A DNA stretch of 64,000 nucleotides from assembly GCA_937625935.1 (NCBI GenBank), contig OW569348.1:186001-250000 (forward strand). Direction: 5' to 3'. The notes under the pieces were generated by a model that worked only from the letters and a program-made list of their open reading frames with translations, was not told the origin of the DNA and did no database searches. How positions within the stretch are numbered: position 1 is the stretch's first letter; every line of letters begins with the position of its first letter. A program made the position numbers and the translations under genes. Below are positions 39,434 to 49,542 of this stretch, piece by piece. This DNA is from Tetramitus jugosus (taxonomy: Eukaryota; Heterolobosea; Eutetramitea; Acrasida; Vahlkampfiidae).

Positions 39434-40870
39434 ATGAGTAGAATCAGCAGTAGAAACCCAATATCTGCCTATACTTTGGACGATGATGTCGCAAGTTTAT
39501 CCTCTTCCACTCACTCCTCCACTCCTGTTCGGTCAATGACCTCGAGCAATAACAAGTCTCCAAGAACCCAAGTGTCATCCCATTCAATGATTGAATCATA
39601 TGAATATGATCTGAATCATGATTCTAGCGAAGAGGATGAAATTTATTCCATTTCATCCGAAGATGAACACACTGGTTCCTTTGGGTCAAAGTCGAAGTCC
39701 ACTCCCTCCACTGCTTCACATGGCGATCGATTCGAAGAGTCAGAAGAGGCAACATTGATGGATATGATGGTAAGTTACAGTAGCAGTCGGAGGGTAACTC
39801 AGAATACTACTGACAAGAAGAGTAACAAAAATGAAGGAAAGAGACACTTTAACACAAGACCGAACAGCAGGCCATCATCCGCTAAGCAGTTCTCTCCAGT
39901 TAACGATTCAATTGTGAGTAGTAATGAAACGAGTAGTTACTCTTCGCTGGATAGTATGATGAATATGGACGCTCTCGCTCAGAAGGAGCTTCACTTGAGA
40001 AAGTTGAACGAGGCCATCAACGCTGAATCCAAGCATGTATTACAACAAGCTGCTCATATCGTTAAATTGCAAGAGAAGAAATTAGAAGAAGTTGGTGTGA
40101 GACAAAAGACAACTCCCAGTCGACCAAGCTCAGCCAAAGTCTTCAAGACAAGGCCGTCTTCTGCGACTGCTGTTCAAGCTGTGCGATCTGTCATTGACGA
40201 AGGTAATAATACTCCTGACTCTAATCTTGATCAAGTAGCAGAACAAATGGGATTAGAAGCAGCAATGAAGTTTTACAAGGCGAGAGTGAAAGTTTTAGAG
40301 AAAGAGCTCGAGGATGTTTCAATCAAATTCAAACAAGCAGATGAATTATCTCGTCAAAGCGAGAGCAAAGTGAAGGATCTGATACTAGAGAATAAGAAGC
40401 TCGAGAAACAGGTTCTTCAACATCAACAAAAATTTGATAAACAAAAGAAAGAACTGGACACTATGCAAGAGAAGTACAAGAATAGTATGTCCCAAATTAA
40501 TGAAATGAGAAAAGAGATAGAACCATTGAAAAGAGGACAGAGCAAAGAATCAGCAAGAGTCAACTCATCGGAAACAAAAGGAAAAGATGTTCGGTTGACT
40601 AGAGCTCTTGAAGAAATAGAGAAGTACAAGATGCAATTAACTAAACTCCAAAAAGAAAGAGGTGATGCGAGTGATAGTGTTCGGCGAGAGTGTGAGAAGT
40701 TTCGTCAGGACAATAAGAAGTTGGAACGACAGAAACAGGACTTAGTCATGGCATTCAAGAAACAGATGAAGTTAATCGATATATTGAAGAGACAAAAGAT
40801 CCATATTGAAGCTGCCCGTTTACTGAGTTTCACTGAAAAAGAATTTGCTGAAACGCTCAATTGGAAGTAA
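39434..40870 (+). CDS. TEX9: TEX9-like coiled-coil protein
   Basis: 478 aa: a Ser/Thr-rich, acidic N-terminal third with several SRPSSA(K) motifs, then heptad coiled coil from about residue 175. The diagnostic end is LIDILKRQKIHIEAARLLSFTEKEFAETLNW, matching the C-terminal block of testis-expressed protein 9, a conserved coiled-coil protein linked to cilia and centriolar satellites. This would fit an amoeboflagellate that assembles basal bodies de novo. Its stop is 20 bp from the stop of the convergent WD40 gene. Confidence 0.75.
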   Translation: MSRISSRNPISAYTLDDDVASLSSSTHSSTPVRSMTSSNNKSPRTQVSSHSMIESYEYDLNHDSSEEDEIYSISSEDEHTGSFGSKSKSTPSTASHGDRFEESEEATLMDMMVSYSSSRRVTQNTTDKKSNKNEGKRHFNTRPNSRPSSAKQFSPVNDSIVSSNETSSYSSLDSMMNMDALAQKELHLRKLNEAINAESKHVLQQAAHIVKLQEKKLEEVGVRQKTTPSRPSSAKVFKTRPSSATAVQAVRSVIDEGNNTPDSNLDQVAEQMGLEAAMKFYKARVKVLEKELEDVSIKFKQADELSRQSESKVKDLILENKKLEKQVLQHQQKFDKQKKELDTMQEKYKNSMSQINEMRKEIEPLKRGQSKESARVNSSETKGKDVRLTRALEEIEKYKMQLTKLQKERGDASDSVRRECEKFRQDNKKLERQKQDLVMAFKKQMKLIDILKRQKIHIEAARLLSFTEKEFAETLNWK

Positions 40871-40890
40871 GTCGAAAAACAGGCTGTCAT

Positions 40891-43542
40891 TCAGGCCTCA
40901 TCTTTTGACTTCCCTAACATCTGCGAGTCCATTAAACCTTTCATACTTATTTCTCTCTCAATGCTTCTTTTAGCATGAAACATGTTGAATGAAGTCGAGT
41001 TCTCGAACTTAAGCCCACTTAAGTCAATTTCGGATTGAATCTTCTTGGCGAAAATCTGAATCTTTTCATCTAGATTATAAGGATCATACACATATTCATC
41101 ATCCTTTAATGTTGTTTCTTCTCGAGTTCTTTTTAATTTGAATTCTAGTTCTTCTAATTCCAACCGATCGGCTTCGTTTAAAGATACTCTCATGATAGTA
41201 CCTGTTGTGGTACCCAGAAATATATCTTTCCTCTCTCTGTCGAACGTTACGCTCGTAAACTCTCTATTTTCCTTTGAGTATTGAAATTGGATATCATTAC
41301 TAGAATAATCCCACATCAGTAGAGTACCATCTCGTGCAGTGGAGATGAGAACTCCAGTGTCAGCTGAGGAGACTAGACTTGTTATCGCCGCCTTATGCAT
41401 CCTAAAACTTCTCAACCTCTGTCTCAGTAAGGTATTCCACATTATTATCATATTGTCTTCGCTACCTGAGAACAGAAAGTATCCATCCAATGCAAAACAG
41501 GTAACAGCCCTTTGATGCCCTATCATCGCACCTTTTAATTTTAAGTCAGTTGACCATACTTTAATTTTTCCATCGTTAGAACCAGATATTATTGAGTCAT
41601 CCATTTTATTGTAAATCAAGGAGATGATTTCGGTAGAATGTGCGTTTTCGATCATAATATAAGTTGGTTTTCGATACACTCGTTGAAAGGTAGTTAGTGC
41701 CATGGATCCATCATAACTGCAGGATGCAACAAAATACTTTTTGTTTGGAAGATGTAACTCGCTCTGAGGTGCATGAGACCGTGAGGATGTTGGAGTGGCA
41801 ACATCCCCTACTCTTTCAAGGAAAATAATAGCTGAAACTGTATTAGTGTGAATCGGTAGGGAACATAATTTCCCTTGTTCAAAGTTCCAAAAGCAAACCG
41901 ATCCTCTATCATTTCCGGTTATGAAATGAACCTTATTATGATTGCATAACCGAAGGCTAGAAGATATTTCCGGTCCATGATTCACTAGAACTTGCTTACA
42001 TACTGTGTCAAACTTATCTACGTGCCATAAACATATCTTATTATCAGCACCTGCTGATACTAATCGGCTATTAGTTAGCAATGTTTCATCTAAGTGCAAT
42101 CCAACTATTGATTCAGTGTGTTCAATAATGTCATGATGCGGTATGAATCGTTTCACTCTATACACTTGAATGACGTTTCTGGTTGAGCATAAAACAAACT
42201 CAGAATTAGGATGAAGAGATATATGTGTACAATCCAAACCTGCGTCACAAGAAAATATGATAGCTCCCTTCCGATATTGATATACATCGAGCTTTCCCTG
42301 CACATCAACGATCACCACCTCTTCTTGATGAGCGATCCAAGATATTCCCACCACTCTACACGGTCTTTTTATAATCGAGTAAGTTTTTGTCCCGAGCGAG
42401 TTTGAAAATCGGATCGAATTGTCATACGATACAGTAATCATTAAATTGTTTCCATATAGCACTATAATATGAGTTATTCCGAGCTTCCGTATTCTCATGT
42501 TTGAAATCCGTCGAAAATCAATGACATCATGTCTGTCTCCTCTAGACCCTATGCTCTTGTATAGAGTGATCGTTCCACTCATATCTCCAACTACTAACTC
42601 CCCTTGATCTCCAGATAAACCTTGATTGCTCGACCATAGAGTACTAACCCATCTACAATCAATAATAAGTTATTTTCTGTTCGCTATCAACTTGTGCTGA
42701 AAACATGATAGGAGTTGGATTCTACTTACCCGCCGAAATCTGATAATACTTTCAGTTGTTGGAACCACGGATGTAGTTTATACGCTTTCCTCCCAGGATC
42801 TGGTTTCCACACTCGGACAGTTTCATCGGCTCCTCCAGAAATCATTAAATCATAATGATAGGATAGAGTTAAGATAGGCTTATCGTGACCATGCATCGTC
42901 TGTAAACAAGAATTCTCTGGTAGATAAATACCAAAAGGATCCCACACTAATTCGAACAACAGAACATAATGAGACAAGTGTTACTCCATGAAATATCTCT
43001 TCAGATGTCATACCTTTGATAGAATGATCTGTTGATCCCGTGAATAGTAAGTTATGAACAGGATGAAACAGAATGCACAGAACTGAACCGAAATGACGAC
43101 CTATTCTTGTGCAATTCATATTCCTGCCTTTCTTGTCTAGTTCCCAATTCCAATACACGACGTCACCACTCTCTAATGAACCAATTGTAAAAACATCTCT
43201 CTCCATTCCCAAAACAGAGTGCTCAACATACCTGTTCCAGCGAAAATAAACATGTCTCTCCCATATTGATGCATCACATGGCACTGAAAGAGAACTGAAG
43301 AGCTGCCATTCACTTTCCGAGTGATGTGAGTACTGGAAGGAGAAGGAGGAATTGATAGCTCTTGGTGCAGTACAAGTTCCATTCTTTGGAATGTTTCTTC
43401 CCGAGAACCGTCCTGTAGGAAGAGAATGGCGCCAACCTTTTCTCCGGTTTCTACTGGATTGTAGGCTAATGAACTGAATGAATTTATTAGCCGAAAGGAT
43501 AGTCTTATACGTTGGCAAATCGAAGAGACAATAACCAATCAT
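40891..43542 (-). CDS. WD40-repeat protein, multi-exon
   Basis: Spliced gene; exons (minus strand) 43232-43473, 43014-43172, 42730-42946 and 40891-42652, joined by GT-AG introns 43173-43231, 42947-43013 and 42653-42729. Joined reading gives FAGTESGDVVYWNW, STDHSIKVWDPFG, GGADETVRVWKP and then at least five further WD repeats, ending in a charged helical tail. The 5' end is less certain: an exon 43511-43542 starting MIGYCLFDLPT joins in frame through a 37-nt intron (43474-43510) for a total of exactly 804 codons. That exon overlaps the end of the upstream gene by 38 nt. No specific family was recognised; propellers of this length are common in flagellar and scaffold proteins. Confidence 0.75.
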
Positions 43543-44311
43543 TGAGCCAATAGAATGGATTCGAGGATTTGTCAGTCTCATTGCTTGTGTCTGGTTTAAT
43601 CTTGTCAAACAGAAGATTTTGACTATAATCCATCTTTTCAAGCTTGTTCAATCGATCCTGTAGCTCCCTCAGCATTTCATTTCTTGCTTGAATACCAAAG
43701 GTCTTTGTTCGAATGTCCATGAGATGTGTGTGCTCTTCGGACCCTGTTTCGAACCAAATTACTGGTGTCAATCCAGATGCAATCCTCTCTCCCTCATAAA
43801 CCAATCGATACGCATGATACATGAACTTGTTGTAGTCATACTTGGCCTTTCCCATCATTTGCTTAATTTCTGAACGAGCATACCCAATGTAAGCTCTCAC
43901 AGTTTGACCAGTGAGCAATGTGTGTGCGTGCTGCTTGAGTTTCTTCCACTCTTCTGTCTGATAGGTCAATTCATCACGGCAGAACAAGCTCTGCATAATG
44001 ACTGGACTGCCAGACTGCACCGACTCAATGAACTTGCCAACTTCATAACATGTGATATCAGGGTGATCTGCGTCCACCTTCTCATCACGAGATACAATCT
44101 GTGGCGGCCTCAATTCTTGCATGGACAGCAATAGCTTGGAATCTGCTTGGTACACACAAAAGTAGTCATTGTCGCTGTTTTCAAGGGCACAGTTGTAGCA
44201 TTGACTGCCTGCGATCATGGCAAAGATCAACTTGTAGGAACCGATAGCCAATCCCTTTTTCTGCAAGAAGGAATCGCACACTTCTTGACAATCGTTATGG
44301 ATGAATGACAT
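43505..44311 (-). CDS. RlaP-type nucleotidyltransferase
   Basis: 268-aa member of the DNA-polymerase-beta-like nucleotidyltransferases of the RlaP/YcgL type (PF10127), associated in bacteria with RNA ligase and RNA repair. The signature GSQCYNCALENSDNDYF holds the Gly-Ser and the metal-binding Asp-x-Asp. The downstream ITCYEVGKFIESVQSGSP...SLFCRDE and RAYIGYARSEIKQMM...KAKYDYNKFMYHAYRLV blocks follow the family order. The reading frame is continuous with no intron. Substrate unknown. The 3' end may overlap the first exon of the WD40 gene. Confidence 0.78.
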   Translation of the reverse strand: MSFIHNDCQEVCDSFLQKKGLAIGSYKLIFAMIAGSQCYNCALENSDNDYFCVYQADSKLLLSMQELRPPQIVSRDEKVDADHPDITCYEVGKFIESVQSGSPVIMQSLFCRDELTYQTEEWKKLKQHAHTLLTGQTVRAYIGYARSEIKQMMGKAKYDYNKFMYHAYRLVYEGERIASGLTPVIWFETGSEEHTHLMDIRTKTFGIQARNEMLRELQDRLNKLEKMDYSQNLLFDKIKPDTSNETDKSSNPFYWLNDWLLSLRFANV

Positions 44312-44484
44312 TGTTTGCTTTGATTTTTTTGAATGGTTTTATGAAAGTGAATGTTCCGTTCCTTGTGTTCTATTGAAGACAATAGGTGCGTTTGTCGAAT
44401 GTGTAGTTTGATTCTTGTGGTATTTATTACAGTTTTGTGGGAACGTCGTATGCACATCCGTTGTCTAGTATCACCAGTGAAGAG

Positions 44485-45303
44485 TTATCCTCCATACTTG
44501 TAGAACATGCTTTCCGTGTAACCAAGCTGTAACAACAATTGACTCGTAGCACGAACCATACCAGGTGGACCGCACATCACAATCATACAATCTGGACCAG
44601 GCTTTGGCATATTCTCAATAATCATCTTTGCGTCAATATATCCGACTCCACCTGTCCAATTGGCCCTATCCTTCTCATCAATCCAATCCAGTGTGTATAC
44701 TATGTGTGTCTTGTCATCTTCCAACGCATCCAACTCATCCTTTAGAACCAGTTCATTGATTGTGGGTGATCCGTAGAGCAATGTGACCTTTGTGTCATCT
44801 TCTGATCGATTCGATGTAATTTCACGAATGATTTGAATCATGGGTGATATGCCAGCACCTCCTGCAATCAATCCAATATGTGGCACCATATTCTTTTGAT
44901 ATTTGAAACCTGAAATCGGTCCCTTAATCTCCAATTCATCACCCAACTTCATATCTCTAAAGAAATAGGACATTCTGCCTCCCTTGTCATCAATCTTGAT
45001 CAACAAATCAACATAATTGTCATGTGGGGAGTTAATTGGTGAATAGTAGCGAATGCATTGTTCGAATTGATCAACACAGTCATTGTTGTTGTGATTGCTT
45101 CCATCACTTGCATCAGGTGTTGGAGGACACAGAGGCAAGTGAGCTCTCACTGATAGGTACTCTCCAGTGGCACAACCACTGTCATCTCCATCTTCAGGAT
45201 ACTTGAATCGGAGCAGGTACATGTGAGAGTTGTTGAGTCGTTCGTGTTTGATGAGCTTAAAGGGACGAAACTCTGTGGGAGAGAGGGCGTGATGTGGTTC
45301 CAT
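44485..45303 (-). CDS. NADH-cytochrome b5 reductase-type flavoprotein
   Basis: 272 aa from the ATG at 45303. FAD-binding motif IRYYSPIN (the family's RxYS/T) and GRMSYFF are followed by GPISGFKY, the NAD-binding GGAGISPMIQIIREI and the C-terminal CGPPGMVRA with a final aromatic-Gly tail (FYKYGG for the usual F-F). An Asn/His-rich loop (about residues 60-80) interrupts the FAD domain. There is no N-terminal membrane anchor, unlike animal CYB5R3, so it is probably soluble. It would pass electrons from NADH to cytochrome b5-like acceptors. Confidence 0.88.
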   Translation of the reverse strand: MEPHHALSPTEFRPFKLIKHERLNNSHMYLLRFKYPEDGDDSGCATGEYLSVRAHLPLCPPTPDASDGSNHNNNDCVDQFEQCIRYYSPINSPHDNYVDLLIKIDDKGGRMSYFFRDMKLGDELEIKGPISGFKYQKNMVPHIGLIAGGAGISPMIQIIREITSNRSEDDTKVTLLYGSPTINELVLKDELDALEDDKTHIVYTLDWIDEKDRANWTGGVGYIDAKMIIENMPKPGPDCMIVMCGPPGMVRATSQLLLQLGYTESMFYKYGG

Positions 45304-45567
45304 TTTGTTGTGTGTATGGCAGGTAGGTAGTTTGGAATCTAAAAAGTGTGGTGGAGGAATCAGACAGAGAATTGGTTGCTTTGTTTTTTCAAGACAAGTC
45401 ACAGCCGCTGTGATGCTGAGATTCATGGATCGCGTGTTGCGCGGGAAGTATGTTGCTCTCTACAAGAGCTCAAATATTCGTAAGGTGTTTTCTCCGTCAT
45501 GTTTTATTCCCCGAATTTTTCAGCTTGATAAAAACAACAAACAAACTGGATTGCAATTGTTGTGAAA

Positions 45568-46122
45568 ATGTCTCAGGAACAACACAAGGTATTTGTCTAT
45601 GGTTCACTCATGAACAAGCAAGTTCTACACACAGTTTTGTCTCTTCCATTGGACGACAATAGCATAGAGTCGATTCCTCAAGCATACATTAAGGGATTCA
45701 AGCGCTGTTGCATCAAAAATCAAGTGTACCCTGGTATTAAGAGAGATGAGAATTCGACTGTCGTTGGTGTTTTGTTGAAGAATTTGACCAGTGATCAATT
45801 GAGAATTTTGGATGCTTTTGAAGATGTTGGCAGAGAGTACAACCGAGTGGAGACTAGGGCTTTCTATATGCAAGACGCTGCTGACACTGAGTTGGTGCAT
45901 GTGCAATTCGAGGACAATGTGGGTGTTTATGCCATGAGCGATGACTTTTATCACTTGCTGAATGAGGAAGCAGAGTGGGATGTGAACTGGAATGTGAATA
46001 ATCCAGCTGGGTTCGAACGATTCTTGAATATGTGTCAATTGTTTGCTCAGGACAAGGGTTCTCGCATTGACATCCTGCCTGTATCAGGCGAAGTGCTGGG
46101 CACCGAAACCAACGAGCAATAA
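45568..46122 (+). CDS. Gamma-glutamylcyclotransferase-like (AIG2/GGACT) protein
   Basis: 184 aa from the ATG at 45568 (an in-frame GTG lies just upstream). VFVYGSLMNKQVL is the family's substrate-binding YGSL motif. Then YPGIKRDENSTVVGVLLKNLT and LDAFEDVGREYNRVET, with the catalytic-type Glu in DAFED, match AIG2-like/GGACT cyclotransferases. Likely forms 5-oxoproline from gamma-glutamyl amines or peptides. AATAAA overlaps the stop codon and a tRNA-Leu remnant follows within 20 bp on the other strand. Confidence 0.85.
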   Translation: MSQEQHKVFVYGSLMNKQVLHTVLSLPLDDNSIESIPQAYIKGFKRCCIKNQVYPGIKRDENSTVVGVLLKNLTSDQLRILDAFEDVGREYNRVETRAFYMQDAADTELVHVQFEDNVGVYAMSDDFYHLLNEEAEWDVNWNVNNPAGFERFLNMCQLFAQDKGSRIDILPVSGEVLGTETNEQ

Positions 46123-46131
46123 AGGTAAAAC

Positions 46132-46205
46132 TGTGCATTTGAACTCACGCATCCGGAGATATCCGAACTTGAGTCGGACGCCTTAGACCACTCGGCCACG
46201 CATGC
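46132..46205 (-). pseudogene. Truncated tRNA-Leu (CAA)
   Basis: On the minus strand the 5' two-thirds is a normal tRNA-Leu: acceptor GCATGCG, the Leu-type D-arm GCCGAGTGGTCTAAGGC, and an anticodon arm TCCGA-CTCAAGT-TCGGA with anticodon CAA. The variable arm is shortened and the T-arm cannot close: TTCAAAT is followed by GCACAG instead of a complement of GTGAG, and only four acceptor pairs (GCAT/ATGC) could form. A deletion of about ten bases in the 3' strand of the T and acceptor stems would explain this. Most likely a tRNA pseudogene, though an assembly error is possible. Confidence 0.65.
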
Positions 46206-46475
46206 TGCATATCTGTTGTTCTCCCTTGCATTTTGTGCAAATTTATTTCGCGCGTTGTAAAAATTCTAATTTTATCAATTTTTTTACAACGTAGAATGGC
46301 GGGACAAGTGTTCTTGTTCATGCTGTCATCGTGTTGGACACTCGACCAAAATAAAGTGTTTTTTCTATCGATCACTCCGCCAAAAGCACACAACATAACG
46401 AAATCAGTCTTCAACAACACAACACACAATTATTCAAGTGTCTTTGATCTCTCTTTCGTTTGTCTTTGATCATCA

Positions 46476-49400
46476 ATGAACACCTTCAATCCTGTTGCTG
46501 CTGCGACTAGCAGTCCGCCACTCCAACAACAACAACAAGCTCAAGCACCAACTCAACAAGAAAATGTTCTTTCTCAACAAATGGGTAACATGAATTTGAA
46601 TCAACCATCTACTCAACAACAGTATGGATTCAACACCATGCAACCACAACCACACCAACAGCCACAACAGCAACATCAAGGTACACCATCAGCAATGAAC
46701 TACTTTAATGTTCCACAACAACAACAACAACAACCACAACAACCAGCATCCCAATGGCAAGCACATCAACAAGCACCCATTCAACAACAATCTCAACCTC
46801 AACCACAACAAACATATGGCAGTAATGCTTCCTATTTTAATCAGCCAGCACCTGTACACCAACCAGCTCAAGCACCACAACAACAACAACAATACATGAT
46901 GCAACAACAACCGCCACAACACCCACAACCAACCTATGGCTACCAACAACAACAGCAATATCCACAGCAACAACATGTTCAACCACAACAACAAACATAT
47001 GGCTATCCACAACAACAACAACAAGTACCACCACAGCCATATTCTCCCATGATGATGCCATCTTCATCATCAACTGCAATTACCCCCACTCCTCTCGCAT
47101 CACCATCCATGCATCAACAATCAAGTGATCTGTTGAGAAGAGCACCCAAAATTGATCCAAACCAAATGCCTAGTCCCGCCAAGAAACCCTTCCCACAAAT
47201 CTATGCAAAGCAAATGTTTGCCACGTGCTCAGATGAGAATCCACCACCATCAACGAGTCGATTCTCTGTGGTTGATCAAGGCAGCGCAGGACCAAGGTTC
47301 ATTCGTCCTTCATTGAACCACTTTCCTGCCAATAAATCACTATTGGATGAGACTGGCTTGATGATGGGTGCATTGATTCAACCATTGGCACAACCAGAGC
47401 CAGAAGATCAACCCAATTTTGTTCCAATTGTTGATTTTGAGGGCAATGAAGTAGTGAGATGCAGTCGTTGCCATGCCTACATTAATCCATTTGTCAAATT
47501 TGTCAACAATGGAAAACAATTTGTTTGCAATTTCTGTGGTCACGAGAATGAAGTAGAGCGTTGGTACATGTGCAATCTGGACGGATTCGGCAGAAGAAGA
47601 GATTTGGATATGAGGCACGAGTTGCGTTGTGGCAGTGTGGATCTCATTGTCAAGAACCCTATCTACTACTCGGACAACAAGGCTAAACCAGAGGAAGGCG
47701 TAGAGTTTCAACCCAAGAACATTCCTGCTCCATTGACCTATGTCTTTGTGATTGACATTTCCAATTTTGCACAATCTAATGGTATTGTGGCCTCTGTCAT
47801 CTCAAACATCAAATCTGTTGTGAAGCAGTTGGCAGAGACACACAGTACTTGTCGTGTCAGCTTTATTACATTTGGCTCTTCTGTCCACTTTTATAATATC
47901 AAGAGTGGTGTTCATCCACAGATTATGGTTGTTGGTGATGTGAAGGACGTGTTTTTGCCTTTCCCTGGTGTGAATATGATGACGTTTGGTGAGTTGGCAC
48001 AGAATGAAGACTTTTTGGACAAGTTGATCTATTTGGCCGGAGGAATGAAGGAGGATGAGAATGCAATGGGATCTGCAATCATTGCTGCATCGGAATTGTT
48101 GGCCGAAGTCGGTGGTGGTCGTATTCTCATGTTCTCTTGTAAATTGCCTACTGTCGGTCAGGGTTTGCTCAAGGCAAGAGAGGATTTCAAGGTTTATGGA
48201 ACACCAAAGGAGAAGGCACTATTCGCACCACTTCTAGGATTCTACAAGAATTTTGCAACCACGATGGCAAAGCATCAGATTTGCTTGGATCTCTTCCTGT
48301 TCCCAACCATGTTCATGGAGACTGCAACTCTTGGTCACTTGACATCAAATACTGGTGGTCACATGTATCTGTACAACAATTTCAATCAAGCCAGAGATGG
48401 AGAGCGATTGTATCATGACTTGCACAGAAATTTGGTACGTGAGACTGGTTTTGATGCCGTTTTGAGAGTTCGTTCCTCCACTGGTATCTCTCTGAAGAGA
48501 AATCTTGGTAACTTCTACACTCAAGTGGAAGGAGATATGGACTTGGCTGGTGTTGATGCTGATTCGACATTTGCTGTTGAGTTCAAGCACGACTCCAAGT
48601 TGGACGAAAAGGTACCAAATTATATTCAAGCAGCCATGTTGTACACTGCCAGAGATGGCACCAGAAGAATTCGTTTGCACACACTGAGAATTGGAACCAG
48701 TTCCGATGTCAGCAAGGTGTTCAAGAAGGCTGATTTGGATGCTACTCTCGGTATTCTATCGCGTCTCATGGCACAACAAGTGGTCAAGAACAGAGACGCT
48801 CTCGATGTTGTGAGACAAATGGGCAATGACAAATTGATTGCCATCCTCACCTCCTATCGCAAGAATTGCTCCAGTGGATCCAATTCTGGTCAACTCATTC
48901 TACCTGATGCGTTGAAGCTATTGCCTGTTCATTTGCTAGGTTTGATGAAGACACCAGCATTCAGACAGGGAACTGACATTTTGATTGACGAAAGAATCGT
49001 TGCCTTCTCTCAAATTCAAGAGATGAGTGCACGCAGCATTTGCCTCTACTCGTATCCTCAACTGTTCAACCTAACACACATGGAAGATGAGATTGAAGAG
49101 GAAAATCAGACAAGGTATCCTTTGCCTGCCATGAATTCACTGTCAGCAAGCAGAATCGACAGCTCTGGCATGTATTTGCTCAATGACGGTGTGAATATTT
49201 ACATTTGGATCGGCCGAGAAGTTCCATCTGACGCTCTACAAGCAATGTTCGGTGTTGATTCCATCGAGAAGATCACATTAGATACTCAGCCTCATCCAGA
49301 TGTCAATACCCCACTCGGTTTGAGATATAGCAACATCTTCCATGAGATTAGAAAACACAGAAATAGAAATGGCCAAATCAGAGTCATGCGTGACCGTGAT

Positions 49401-49514
49401 CCAAGTGAACACTTGTTCTTTGCCAGACTCATTGAAGACAAATCAACTACTGCTGTCAGCTACGTCGACTACTTGTGTGCTCTCCACAGAGACATTCAAG
49501 CGAAACTAAACTAA
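46476..49514 (+). CDS. SEC24: Sec24, COPII cargo adaptor
   Basis: 1012-aa Sec24 homologue, the cargo-binding half of the COPII inner coat. The first ~215 residues are Gln/Pro-rich and disordered. The zinc ribbon RCSRCHAYINP...FVCNFCGHEN lies near residues 328-355. The trunk vWA-like domain starts at PLTYVFVIDIS (about 418). Beta-sandwich and helical domains follow, and the gelsolin-like domain SGMYLLNDGVNIYIWIG is near residue 897. Length and domain order are those of the family. Confidence 0.96.
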   Translation: MNTFNPVAAATSSPPLQQQQQAQAPTQQENVLSQQMGNMNLNQPSTQQQYGFNTMQPQPHQQPQQQHQGTPSAMNYFNVPQQQQQQPQQPASQWQAHQQAPIQQQSQPQPQQTYGSNASYFNQPAPVHQPAQAPQQQQQYMMQQQPPQHPQPTYGYQQQQQYPQQQHVQPQQQTYGYPQQQQQVPPQPYSPMMMPSSSSTAITPTPLASPSMHQQSSDLLRRAPKIDPNQMPSPAKKPFPQIYAKQMFATCSDENPPPSTSRFSVVDQGSAGPRFIRPSLNHFPANKSLLDETGLMMGALIQPLAQPEPEDQPNFVPIVDFEGNEVVRCSRCHAYINPFVKFVNNGKQFVCNFCGHENEVERWYMCNLDGFGRRRDLDMRHELRCGSVDLIVKNPIYYSDNKAKPEEGVEFQPKNIPAPLTYVFVIDISNFAQSNGIVASVISNIKSVVKQLAETHSTCRVSFITFGSSVHFYNIKSGVHPQIMVVGDVKDVFLPFPGVNMMTFGELAQNEDFLDKLIYLAGGMKEDENAMGSAIIAASELLAEVGGGRILMFSCKLPTVGQGLLKAREDFKVYGTPKEKALFAPLLGFYKNFATTMAKHQICLDLFLFPTMFMETATLGHLTSNTGGHMYLYNNFNQARDGERLYHDLHRNLVRETGFDAVLRVRSSTGISLKRNLGNFYTQVEGDMDLAGVDADSTFAVEFKHDSKLDEKVPNYIQAAMLYTARDGTRRIRLHTLRIGTSSDVSKVFKKADLDATLGILSRLMAQQVVKNRDALDVVRQMGNDKLIAILTSYRKNCSSGSNSGQLILPDALKLLPVHLLGLMKTPAFRQGTDILIDERIVAFSQIQEMSARSICLYSYPQLFNLTHMEDEIEEENQTRYPLPAMNSLSASRIDSSGMYLLNDGVNIYIWIGREVPSDALQAMFGVDSIEKITLDTQPHPDVNTPLGLRYSNIFHEIRKHRNRNGQIRVMRDRDPSEHLFFARLIEDKSTTAVSYVDYLCALHRDIQAKLN

Positions 49515-49542
49515 ACAAAAGTATATAAAAAAGAAATAAAAT

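Noticed and set aside
43173-43231. Shorter 35-nt intron (acceptor at 43197) in the WD40 gene
   Set aside because: Also in frame, but the 59-nt version restores a perfect WD motif (AGTESGDVVYWNW) and matches the length of the neighbouring introns.
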